Assembly (NCBI GenBank): GCA_016234365.1
Contig: JACRER010000016.1
Coordinates: forward strand, 21,804 to 85,803
Direction: 5' to 3'
Length of the DNA stretch: 64,000 nucleotides
Origin: Elusimicrobiota bacterium
GTDB lineage: Bacteria; Elusimicrobiota; Elusimicrobia; Elusimicrobiales; UBA9959
Shown here: in pieces, positions 7,883 through 15,708 of the stretch
Position numbering within the stretch: the stretch's first letter is position 1
How the letters are laid out: every line of letters starts with the position of its first letter
Program-made: the position numbers and the translations under genes
Notes under the pieces: model-generated
Database searches by the model: none
What the model was told of the DNA's origin: nothing
The model's input: only the letters and a program-made list of their open reading frames with translations

Positions 7883-9316
7883 TTACTTGCCGCCCAGCAT
7901 GCTGCCGATCATCACCGCTATGCCGGCCACGGCGGACATCACCATCTGCCAGCCGTTAAGCGCGGCGTTACCGGCCATAGCTATGCCGGCCGCGGCAATG
8001 GCGGCGCCGCCCGCCACCATATACATATTGCCCATCGCCTTCTGACCGAAACTCGACCCCAACTGGGAACCGGCGGACATCACCATGGCGGCGAGGCCCA
8101 TGGCGATAACGGCAACTACGATACCCACCCAGTACACCCACGGGGGAACTTTAATGCTGCAGAGGTAACTGGCGATGGCCGACAGGATCAATGAGATGGT
8201 CAGGAGCAACAGCGCCTTTGTAAGGAGGGCGGTCCATGGGCTCACGTCCACGGGGCCGCCTACATCCGGCACCACGGGGTTGGGATTGCCCGCGCCGCCG
8301 CCGCCGTTGGCTCCGCCCGCGTTATCCAGTGAAGGCGAAGACATGATGCCCGCGCCGCCGTCGCTGAGGCCGCTGCCGCCGGTGGCGCTGCCGTCGGGCG
8401 TGGCGCCGCTCCACGCGGCGTTCTGCGTGCCGGCCATCTGGTCGGCGGAACTGCCGCTATAGGACCGCTGCGTAGCGCGCAGGCCCTTGGCCTGGCCAAA
8501 AGCGCCGGCCCCGAACTTCCCCTTCTTACCAGCGCCCGCGCCGCTGAACAAGGGGCGCGCGGACCCTTTCATGGCCGTCATTTTACCTTTGCGGGCGTCG
8601 AACTTGGGCATACCCTGGAACCCGGAACCGATGCCCGCGCTGAAGCCGGTCTTGGCGCCCATCTGGCCCTGGTTGAACTTATTGCTGAAGCCGCCCATCC
8701 CCGAGAACTTATTGGAGCCGCCACCCATGGAGCTGGTCAGCGAGCCCACCTCCCCGCCCTGCAGTTTGCCCATCATGGCCTGGGCCATATTGCCCTGGTC
8801 GGGGGCAGGCTGGTCCTGAGCCGCGGCCTCTTCGGCCGGCGCGGGTTTATCATCCGCTGGCTTGGCCGCTTTCTTGGAAGGGTCCTCCTCCATAGAGAGG
8901 CCCGCGCCCTTGTTGGTGTCCTTGAACATGTCCAGCGAAGAGCCCTGGTTGGCCGCCTGGCTGCGCAGGATGGCGGGCACGTAGTTATCCTGCACCCTGC
9001 CTCCGGAGAACGAACTGTTGCTGCCGGTGGGTGCGGGCGCCTGGTTGGCCAGGTACACGCCGCTGGCCACCGCCACCGCGGCGATGGTTGCAAGGATACT
9101 GGCCTTGCCGGCCAGCAGGCCGAGGATGCCGTTGGAAGCGCCGAACTTGCCGGCGCCCATGGCCGCACGGCCAAGGTTCATGGCTGACGGGTTGATCCCC
9201 GCTTCGCCCATGGCGCCGCGCGAGCCCAGGCCCAGCCGGCTGCGAAGCCAGCCGAGCGCGCCCTTCTTCTTCTCCTTCTTTTCCTTAAAGTTTATGTCAG
9301 GCAGATTGTCGTTCAT
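7883..9316 (-). CDS. Gly/Ala-rich membrane protein of the envelope cluster (paralogue of the next upstream gene)
   Basis: 477 residues from the ATG at 9316, which has GGAGG four bases upstream; a longer frame from 9337 lacks this support. A Lys-rich N-terminus (KEKKEKKKG) is followed by a hydrophobic segment at about 55-85. Then come a SLDMFKD motif, an Ala/Pro/Glu linker, a long Gly/Phe/Lys-rich region and a C-terminal block of about four transmembrane segments. The block begins after VDVSPWTALLTKALLLL. SLDMFKD, the VSPW junction, VPPWVYW and GQKAMGNMYMVAGGA all have counterparts in the 594-residue protein encoded upstream. The two are therefore paralogues. The function is unknown; a repeated structural component of one membrane complex is the simplest inference. 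Confidence 0.72.
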   Translation of the reverse strand: MNDNLPDINFKEKKEKKKGALGWLRSRLGLGSRGAMGEAGINPSAMNLGRAAMGAGKFGASNGILGLLAGKASILATIAAVAVASGVYLANQAPAPTGSNSSFSGGRVQDNYVPAILRSQAANQGSSLDMFKDTNKGAGLSMEEDPSKKAAKPADDKPAPAEEAAAQDQPAPDQGNMAQAMMGKLQGGEVGSLTSSMGGGSNKFSGMGGFSNKFNQGQMGAKTGFSAGIGSGFQGMPKFDARKGKMTAMKGSARPLFSGAGAGKKGKFGAGAFGQAKGLRATQRSYSGSSADQMAGTQNAAWSGATPDGSATGGSGLSDGGAGIMSSPSLDNAGGANGGGGAGNPNPVVPDVGGPVDVSPWTALLTKALLLLTISLILSAIASYLCSIKVPPWVYWVGIVVAVIAMGLAAMVMSAGSQLGSSFGQKAMGNMYMVAGGAAIAAAGIAMAGNAALNGWQMVMSAVAGIAVMIGSMLGGK

Positions 9317-9367
9317 AACGCCTCCAGCTCTACTCACCGATTACGCTACAGCACATGCATCAACCAA

Positions 9368-11152
9368 CTACTCGGGCAGGATAGTGCCGCCGCCGGTAGT
9401 TGTGGCAACACTACCGGGCGCGGCATTAATAACAACCTGCGTGGGTGGGGCCGCAGGCGCAGTCACGGCAGGCGCCACGCCAGACGCAGTCACGGCAGGC
9501 GCAGGCGCAGGTGCCGCAGTATAAGTCCCGTTGGGGGCGATAGTCCCCTGGGGCGTGCCGGCAATGCTCACATTCCCGTTGACGACGCTGCTGTTGGGCA
9601 CTGGGCCGTTGGCCCCGACCACATTACCCGGCGCGCCGTCCACCCCTGAAATGGCGTACTGCCCGTTGCCCATGGAAGTAGCACCTTCAGGAGGAGTTAT
9701 GCTGGTAGTACCGTTGGCGGTCTCGGTAAACCCTGTCATCTTGGACGCATCACCGCCCGCCGCGGCGTAATTATTGCCGAAAGCCTGCCCGGAATTATAG
9801 CCCGGGCAGCCCTTGCCCATGGCCCCAAGGTCGGCGCCGCTCTTGGTGGCGGCCTCGCCGACACCGCAGAGAGCCTGGTAGGCCTGGTACATAAGCATGG
9901 CGCCGGCGACCACGTACATCAAGCCGGCATATTTCTGGCCGTACTTGGTCATCAACATCATACCGGACACTATAACCAGCGCGGCCGCGGCCATTGCGGC
10001 GTAGGCGGTCACCATGGCCGCCATATACATCCACGGCACACCCTTGGCGAACTTGGCAAGCATGTTGGTGATAAGGATCAGCACTGCGGCCGCGAGCATG
10101 GCGTACATGGCGCGGTCCGTCCACTTCTTCCACGGTGAAACGTTAACAGGATCCGGCACCTTGGGAGGCGTGACCTGGCTGTTGTTAAGGCTTGGGTCGC
10201 TGCCCTTAAGCTTGGAGCCGCTGGCAACGCCAGCCCCGCCAAGGCCCATGCCCGCGTTGGGCGCCCCTACGTCGCCGGTTCCCACGTTCTGCGAGGAGTC
10301 AAAGGGGATGCCCGACTGCCCCCTGGCGCCGACGTCGCTGCTGTAGCGCGCCTTGGCGCCCATGTTGTTGGCGAACTTGGCCTGGCCGAAGGCGCCCTTC
10401 TTATTGAAGTTGGGCACCGCGTATTTGGGAGAATTCTTTACCCGGGCCGCCGCGGAGGCGGTCATGCCGGACATTTTGCCGCCGTTGGCCGTGGCCGGAG
10501 GCCTGTAGACGGACTGGAACTGGCCGCCTATGCCGCCGGAAAGCCCGGCGCCGCCGCCTGACATGCGCGGCATGGCGGAACCGCCGCCGGCGCCGCCGCC
10601 CTTGGAACCAAAGCCCGCGCCGGCCTGCAGCTTGGGCCCGCCGCCCATGCCCGCGCCGTCGGCGCCGGGAGCCGCCGGGGCCGCCGCGTCGGCGGAGGCT
10701 GACGCCGCGGCGCCGGAAGCCTGCGCCTCCGGCGGCTGGCCGTCGGCGGATTCGCCGCCAAGGCCTATGCCTTCTTTTTTAGCCTGATCCCTGAACATAT
10801 CCAGCGTAGAGGAAGCGGCGGCGGCGGTATTGCGGGCCTGGGCCCTTTCGGCGCCGGCCTTATTTGATTCCTCTTCGTAATAACTGTTCTGGAACAACTC
10901 GGGAGAATAGGCCGGCTTTGAGGAGGGGCCTACAAAGTTGTAGACCACGCCCACCCCTGCGGCAATAGTGGCGCCGCCCAGCACCAGGCCCAGCAGGCCC
11001 GCCTTGGTGGCGAAGAGGCCGCCAAGGCCACCCGCGGCCCCGCCGGCAGAACCGAAGCCGGACCCCGCGGCAGACCCGCCGCCGCGCAGCAGCCCGGAAA
11101 GTAGGGAGCCGAAGCCGCCCTTTTTCTCTTTTTTCTCGTTATAGTCGTTCAT
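9368..11152 (-). CDS. Gly/Ala-rich membrane protein of the envelope cluster
   Basis: 594 residues, not recognised. The start MNDYNEKKEKKG is backed by GGAGG. A hydrophobic segment lies at about 45-72, TLDMFRDQAKK at about 117 and a very Gly/Ala-rich middle follows. The motif VNVSPWKKW then leads into three or four transmembrane segments at about 345-430, including VPWMYMAAM and GQKYAGLMYVVAGA. Unlike its paralogue it has a further 160-residue Thr/Pro/Ala/Gly-rich tail ending in TTTGGGTILPE. The tail could be exposed outside the cytoplasmic membrane. The gene is 51 bp from the next one downstream and 21 bp from the one upstream. Confidence 0.72.
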   Translation of the reverse strand: MNDYNEKKEKKGGFGSLLSGLLRGGGSAAGSGFGSAGGAAGGLGGLFATKAGLLGLVLGGATIAAGVGVVYNFVGPSSKPAYSPELFQNSYYEEESNKAGAERAQARNTAAAASSTLDMFRDQAKKEGIGLGGESADGQPPEAQASGAAASASADAAAPAAPGADGAGMGGGPKLQAGAGFGSKGGGAGGGSAMPRMSGGGAGLSGGIGGQFQSVYRPPATANGGKMSGMTASAAARVKNSPKYAVPNFNKKGAFGQAKFANNMGAKARYSSDVGARGQSGIPFDSSQNVGTGDVGAPNAGMGLGGAGVASGSKLKGSDPSLNNSQVTPPKVPDPVNVSPWKKWTDRAMYAMLAAAVLILITNMLAKFAKGVPWMYMAAMVTAYAAMAAAALVIVSGMMLMTKYGQKYAGLMYVVAGAMLMYQAYQALCGVGEAATKSGADLGAMGKGCPGYNSGQAFGNNYAAAGGDASKMTGFTETANGTTSITPPEGATSMGNGQYAISGVDGAPGNVVGANGPVPNSSVVNGNVSIAGTPQGTIAPNGTYTAAPAPAPAVTASGVAPAVTAPAAPPTQVVINAAPGSVATTTGGGTILPE

Positions 11153-11173
11153 AAATCCTCCGCTATCCTTAAA

Positions 11174-12118
11174 TTATTTGCCGGGGGCAGGGAACATGCT
11201 GTTGGCCATCGCCCCGAACATGGGCCCTATCACGCTCTGGAATATCATCTGTATCAGCATCTTTTTAAACTCTTCGTCGCTCTTGTCGTCCTTGACCGGC
11301 TTGGGCTCCGGCACATTGACCTTGGACTTGTTCATATTAGGATCGTTCTTTTTAAGGTCCGCGGCGGTCTGGCCCAGCTGTAGCCCGGCCGTGCCGGCCT
11401 GGTTCTCTATAGCGCTGTTAAGGTCTGACCCGGTGGCTTTGGCGGAATTGGTGAAGGCGGCGGCGGCGCCGCCCTTGGCCGCGTCGATATTGCCGGTCTT
11501 GGCGGCAAGCTGGCTCTTGTCGGCCGTGCTGTTGAGCATGGCCAGCGTGGCGGACCTCTTTTCTTCGGGCCCGTTAAGCTTCTTAAGGTCGGGACCGGTG
11601 CTGGCGGCGAATTCCGCTTTCTGGCCGCCTGAACCGAAGAATTTGTTATGGAGACCGCCGGCGGTCATGGAGTTGGAATTACCGCCGCTTATGGAAGCCA
11701 CCGAGTTAAGCTTGCCCATGGGGGCGGCGGGGGCCGGGGCGCCCATAGAGGACGAAGGCGGCAACGCGGGAGCGGAAACCGAAGCCGCGGCGGTCACCGG
11801 GGCGTCGGCGGTCTCCTCGCCCATTATTCCCGACTGGAAGAGGGAAGAGGCCACCTCTTCACCGGAGGTAGCGGGATTGTTGATCATTTCGCCGCTGAGG
11901 GGCGAACCGGGGGCGCCGCCCTCGGAAGGAATATCGCTGCCCAGAGTGGAGATGTCCGCAACTTTGGAACGGAAGGGATTGCCGGCCGAGACGGAAGCGT
12001 CCATGGAAGAATTGTTCATCAGCGGCAGAGAGATCCAGAGGCCCAGTATGATGACGGCCACCACGGCGCCTATCACGTACTGCGTGCTTTTGGGTTTCCT
12101 GGTTTGGATTTTGATCAT
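11174..12118 (-). CDS. Single-pass Ala/Ser-rich membrane protein of the envelope cluster
   Basis: 314 residues from the ATG at 12118 (MIKIQTRKPKS), which follows GGGCGGG. An upstream TTG at 12151 would add 11 unlikely residues. One transmembrane helix at about 15-32 (VIGAVVAVIILGLWISL) is followed by an Ala/Ser/Gly-rich extracytoplasmic domain with few aromatic residues. Near the C-terminus come the Lys/Asp-rich patch VPEPKPVKDDKSDEEFKK and a hydrophobic amphipathic end (MIFQSVIGPMFGAM). That end could be a membrane-contact or oligomerisation segment. No known family was recognised. Confidence 0.68.
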   Translation of the reverse strand: MIKIQTRKPKSTQYVIGAVVAVIILGLWISLPLMNNSSMDASVSAGNPFRSKVADISTLGSDIPSEGGAPGSPLSGEMINNPATSGEEVASSLFQSGIMGEETADAPVTAAASVSAPALPPSSSMGAPAPAAPMGKLNSVASISGGNSNSMTAGGLHNKFFGSGGQKAEFAASTGPDLKKLNGPEEKRSATLAMLNSTADKSQLAAKTGNIDAAKGGAAAAFTNSAKATGSDLNSAIENQAGTAGLQLGQTAADLKKNDPNMNKSKVNVPEPKPVKDDKSDEEFKKMLIQMIFQSVIGPMFGAMANSMFPAPGK

Positions 12119-12273
12119 AATCCCGCCCGTATTGTGCCTTCTTCCCCTCAAAAAATAAACTTAAACCTTCTTTGACACAGCCACCTGGCGTTCAAAGCAA
12201 AGCTAATTTCCCTAATGTTATAGCAGACAAACCTTGACTTGTCAAGACCAAGCATCACCGTTACGGCAAGCGG

Positions 12274-13524
12274 CTACCTTGGAGCGACATTGGCCCCCTC
12301 CATGGGGCTGAACCACCCGATCACCTTGGTGGTGCCGTCAGGTTTGACGAGCACGTTACAGGCGTCGTTGTAGGGTACGGTCTCCCCTTTGTACGCGGCC
12401 GTAATGCCCGGCCCAGTACCAGCATAATTAACCTGCATTATCTTGCCTTCAGATGTAGAGCCTATCTGGGTGTAAGATATCCCGGTATCCGTAGGGACCT
12501 TGCTCTTAGCCATGGAACTGCACAGCGGCGTGGAGGAGTTGGCCGCGCAACTGCCGGACTCCATGGGGCCGCTCCCCTGGGCCCTGTCGGTATCCTCACT
12601 GCCGCTGCCGCCGGATACGGAATTGCCGAGCCCCTGGCCCACGGCCCCCAGCATAGAGGAAGCCATGCTCTTTTTTATGGCGTCCTCGGCGGTTTCCTGC
12701 GCCTTCTTAAGCGCGGGATCGGTAGCCGCACCGGCTTTTTCGTCCTTGACCGGCGCCGCCACGTCCGGGATCTTCAGGGATTTGGGGTCCGTGGTCTTGA
12801 GATTGTCTATCTCGCCTTTCTTTATCTTATCCAGATTCACCAGCCCGCTCTTGGCATAAGCCAGTTCGCTCCCCCCCCCGGAGCCCGCCCTCCCGGAGCC
12901 GAAACTGGCGTCCCACTTACCCTTGGCAGTGGAAGCGGAGCCGCTGCGCAGCCCCTCGCCCAGCATGGCGCGCGTCTTAGCGAGGGCGCCAAGCGTTCCC
13001 TTGCCCGTCTCGCCAGCGGCCGCGGCCTCCGGGGCCTTGGCGGCTATCTTGGTATTGCCCGAATCGGAACCCTCACCGAAGCGCGACACGCCCCCGGAGG
13101 ATTTGGAGCCGCCACCGCCGCCGCCAACTCCGGAAGTGCCGCCGCCCTCCATCCTGGGGATACTGGAAGGTGAAGCCGAACGGCCCGAGGAAGGGGGCCG
13201 GGACCACGGAACTTCATCCTCGGACTTAGAGGAAGTTCCCGCGCTGTCCAGGATGCCGGCCGCGGCGTATTCCTTCTCGCGCGGGCGTTCCTTGGGGCCT
13301 TCTTTGGCTATAGACTCCACATCGTCGAAACCGATGAATTTGAAGAAAGAAGCCGTAGCCTCGCGGGCGGCGCCGCCGTAGGTGAAAGTGTTCTTCTTGC
13401 CGGAATCAGTAAGGTCGTTGGAGCCCTGTATGACGAAGAAGAGAAATACCCCGCCGCCTATGAACAGGAAAGCGAGCACGCTCACTATGAGTGTTTTTTT
13501 TCTGTTCTCAGAGTTGTCGGCCAT
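12274..13524 (-). CDS. Single-pass Gly/Ser-rich membrane protein, first gene of the envelope cluster
   Basis: 416 residues, not recognised. A charged start (MADNSENRKKTL) leads into a transmembrane helix at about 11-32. Then come FFKFIGFDDVESIAKEG, a long Gly/Ser/Pro region and a more ordered C-terminal part with three Cys residues (SGSCAANSSTPLC and DACNVLVKPDG). The promoter TTGAAA-N17-TAGACT lies 88-117 bp upstream and faces a divergent copy. A run of nine G residues in the coding strand (12871-12879) encodes Gly-Gly-Gly and is a possible slippage site. The gap to the next gene is 155 bp. Confidence 0.7.
   Translation of the reverse strand: MADNSENRKKTLIVSVLAFLFIGGGVFLFFVIQGSNDLTDSGKKNTFTYGGAAREATASFFKFIGFDDVESIAKEGPKERPREKEYAAAGILDSAGTSSKSEDEVPWSRPPSSGRSASPSSIPRMEGGGTSGVGGGGGGSKSSGGVSRFGEGSDSGNTKIAAKAPEAAAAGETGKGTLGALAKTRAMLGEGLRSGSASTAKGKWDASFGSGRAGSGGGSELAYAKSGLVNLDKIKKGEIDNLKTTDPKSLKIPDVAAPVKDEKAGAATDPALKKAQETAEDAIKKSMASSMLGAVGQGLGNSVSGGSGSEDTDRAQGSGPMESGSCAANSSTPLCSSMAKSKVPTDTGISYTQIGSTSEGKIMQVNYAGTGPGITAAYKGETVPYNDACNVLVKPDGTTKVIGWFSPMEGANVAPR
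12871..12879 (-). repeat. Poly-G(9) tract within a coding region
   Basis: Nine consecutive C on the plus strand give nine G in the sense strand and encode Gly-Gly-Gly in the first envelope-cluster protein. Tracts of this length can slip during replication. Confidence 0.8.
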
Positions 13525-13611
13525 AACAGCCCCCTATCACAAACACAAAAAACATCCCGCTTTTCACCTTTCCCGGAGGGGAAACTGAAAAAACAGGTAT
13601 CCGTTCTTTAG

Positions 13612-13675
13612 AGTCTAGCAGACGAAACCGGAAATTTCAAGGGCCCTTGAAAAAACAGCCCCCCTCTGCTAGGCT
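13612..13675. promoter_or_regulatory. Back-to-back promoters sharing an 18-bp palindrome
   Basis: The palindrome TTTCAAGGGCCCTTGAAA (13635-13652) contains TTGAAA on both strands. On the plus strand TTGAAA (13647-13652) is followed after 17 bp by TAGGCT (13670-13675). On the minus strand TTGAAA (13635-13640) is followed after 17 bp by TAGACT (13612-13617). Both -10 boxes carry an upstream TGC, an extended -10 feature. This drives the secreted-protein gene to the right and the envelope cluster to the left. The palindrome could also be an operator. Confidence 0.75.
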
Positions 13676-13694
13676 ATGAGGCAGGTACGAATTT

Positions 13695-15122
13695 ATGCGC
13701 CACTTATTACCCATCATCCTCATATCGTCCGCCCTTTCGTGGGCCGCGGCCGGCGAGCCCGCCAAGGTCCCGTGGGGCTCCGGGGTTTCAAAAGATTACA
13801 CGGTCTGGCGCTGGATAGAGGCTTTCACCGACGACGACGAGCGCGGCTGGGACGAACTGGGCGCCGAACAGCAGGCGGCCGACCTGGGCAAGGCGGTCCG
13901 CGCCTGCTCAAAGGCGCAGGCCAAACTTTCCGCCACGCGAGGGCAGACCGACGGCAAGGCCATACTGGCGGTCTCCGACGGGGACCTGGAGTACCTGGCC
14001 GTGTGCCGCAACGACGGAGAAGCCGCTTCGGCTTCGCTCCAGGAGACAAGGGACAGGCTGGCCGCCATCAAGGCCAGGGCAGACAAGGGCGTTTACAACG
14101 AAGCGGATATGGCGTGGCTTAAAACGAAAGGGATAACTATGGAGTACAAGCCGCCTCCCGGGGCGGAAGACGCCAAAAAACTGGCGGACCGGGCCAAGAA
14201 GCAGGAAAAGACCGCCGCCGCCGTCAAGAAGAAGTACGACGGCATGAAGGACATGGACGAAGCGAAAGCCAAAAAGTTCTTCGACGGCGGCAAAGGCGGA
14301 ACTTCGGACGCCGACAGCGCCGCGGTGAACCTCTCCGGGAAAAAATTCAAGGGGCAGGCCCTGAAAGCGGATACGAGGGATCCCAAGAAAAAACTCACCT
14401 CCACCGCCCCTCCGGACATAAGCGGCAAACCCGGGCCGGTCCAGGAAGGAACTTTTGCGTGGAACGGGAAAAAGATATCGGCCGGTCAGCAGGCGCAGCT
14501 GGACAAGTGCCGCGCCCAAAAGTGCGAGCTAATGGATATGCTGCGGATAGTTGACCCGGACAAGCTCAAAGCGCCCCACAGCTATGCCAGCCCCGCGAAC
14601 GCCAAAGAGATAGCCAGGATGGAGAAGGAATTCAAAAACCTTGCCGGCCGCGAGCTCACGTTCAACGACCTGCTGGCCCTGCGCTCGGATGCTCATGGCC
14701 CGGCCTCCGGCTACGAAAGCAACAACCTCGCCGCGCTGGAGCACAAATATTTCGTCAACGACCAGGTGAAGGACGCGCTTGCCAGGTGCCCCTCGACCCC
14801 GGGCCTTTACCATGCGTGCTACCTGGCCACCCAGGCCATGCTGCGCGTGGCGGCGCCCACAGTGTACGAATACGGCAAATCCTACATGGCCAACGAGAAA
14901 AAGGCCGCCGCCGGCGACCCGTTCGCGGTCACCCAGCAGGTACTTACCCTCCCTATGCTGCCGGCTAACCTGGCGGTGAAGGGCCTGGTCATAGGGTCCA
15001 AGGACGGAGTCTCGATGGAGACCGTCAAAAAGACGTTCCGGCCTGCGGACGCCGGAAGCATAGGGTCCACCCCCTCCGGACAGAATATCCTGTGCGCGAT
15101 GGGAGCGTTCTGCGGGGACTGA
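13695..15122 (+). CDS. Secreted Lys/Ala-rich protein divergent to the envelope cluster
   Basis: 475 residues, not recognised. Residues 1-19 (MRHLLPIILISSALSWAAA) form a signal peptide, so the protein is exported. The first half is charged and probably helical (KKLADRAKKQEKTAAAVKKK). The C-terminal half from about residue 255 is more globular. It carries paired cysteines (CRAQKC, CPSTPGLYHAC, and a terminal CAMGAFC) that suggest disulfides. It shares an intergenic control region with the six-gene membrane cluster, so a periplasmic partner role is plausible but inferred only. The predicted transcript start would be only about a dozen bases before the ATG. A bidirectional terminator follows. Confidence 0.72.
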   Translation: MRHLLPIILISSALSWAAAGEPAKVPWGSGVSKDYTVWRWIEAFTDDDERGWDELGAEQQAADLGKAVRACSKAQAKLSATRGQTDGKAILAVSDGDLEYLAVCRNDGEAASASLQETRDRLAAIKARADKGVYNEADMAWLKTKGITMEYKPPPGAEDAKKLADRAKKQEKTAAAVKKKYDGMKDMDEAKAKKFFDGGKGGTSDADSAAVNLSGKKFKGQALKADTRDPKKKLTSTAPPDISGKPGPVQEGTFAWNGKKISAGQQAQLDKCRAQKCELMDMLRIVDPDKLKAPHSYASPANAKEIARMEKEFKNLAGRELTFNDLLALRSDAHGPASGYESNNLAALEHKYFVNDQVKDALARCPSTPGLYHACYLATQAMLRVAAPTVYEYGKSYMANEKKAAAGDPFAVTQQVLTLPMLPANLAVKGLVIGSKDGVSMETVKKTFRPADAGSIGSTPSGQNILCAMGAFCGD

Positions 15123-15140
15123 CAAAAATCCTCATAACAT

Positions 15141-15174
15141 AAAAAAGCCCCGGCCTATCCAGCCGGGGCTTTTT
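15141..15174. terminator. Bidirectional intrinsic terminator
   Basis: An 8-bp GC stem (15147-15154 with 15162-15169) has a 7-nt loop. A-run 15141-15146 and T-run 15170-15174 flank it, so it can serve both converging genes. Confidence 0.85.
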
Positions 15175-15189
15175 GATCTGCAGCCAGTT

Positions 15190-15678
15190 TTAATTCCCTT
15201 TCTTATCAGCCTGTTTGCGCTCGCCGCGCTCCTGCCCGCGCTCGCCCTGGCGCTGCATGCGCTCTCCGCGTTTTTCCATGCGCTCGCCGCGGTTCTCTTT
15301 GCGCTCGGCGTTCTGCTCCAGTTTATCCGCGGCCTTTTCATTGCCTTTCTCGCGCTGCTTGTCGGCCTGCGTTTCCATTTTCGCGGCCTGGTCCTGCAGC
15401 TTCTCGCCCCGCTTCTCAACGGCCTCGCCGCGCTCTTCGCGCCGCTCACCGCGCTTCTCCTGGCGCTCGCCGCGTTTTTCCCGCATTTCCTTGCGGTGCT
15501 CGCGGCGCTTCTTCATCTCGCCCTTATCCTTCTCGCCACCCTGCTCCCGGGGCTGCTCTTTAGGCTGCACCTGCTGCTCGGCCGGTTTCTGCTCCGGCTG
15601 GGCAGCCGGCTGCTGGTTCTGGGCATAAACCGCGCCGGCAAAACCCGCCAGCAGCGCCGCGACTAATACTTTTTTCAT
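15190..15678 (-). CDS. Exported highly charged repeat protein
   Basis: 162 residues. A clear signal peptide (MKKVLVAALLAGFAGAVYA) is followed by a Gln/Pro/Glu linker. The rest consists almost entirely of Arg, Lys, Glu, Gly and Gln in a short repeating pattern. R-G-E-R and E-K-R-G-E units recur every six or seven residues from about 65 to the end. The mature protein has no hydrophobic core, so it is probably disordered or a long charged helix in the periplasm. A good ribosome-binding site (GGGAGGG) precedes the ATG. No family was recognised. Confidence 0.7.
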   Translation of the reverse strand: MKKVLVAALLAGFAGAVYAQNQQPAAQPEQKPAEQQVQPKEQPREQGGEKDKGEMKKRREHRKEMREKRGERQEKRGERREERGEAVEKRGEKLQDQAAKMETQADKQREKGNEKAADKLEQNAERKENRGERMEKRGERMQRQGERGQERGERKQADKKGN

Positions 15679-15708
15679 AATTCCCTCCCTGTTAGTTTAC
15701 CGCAAATC

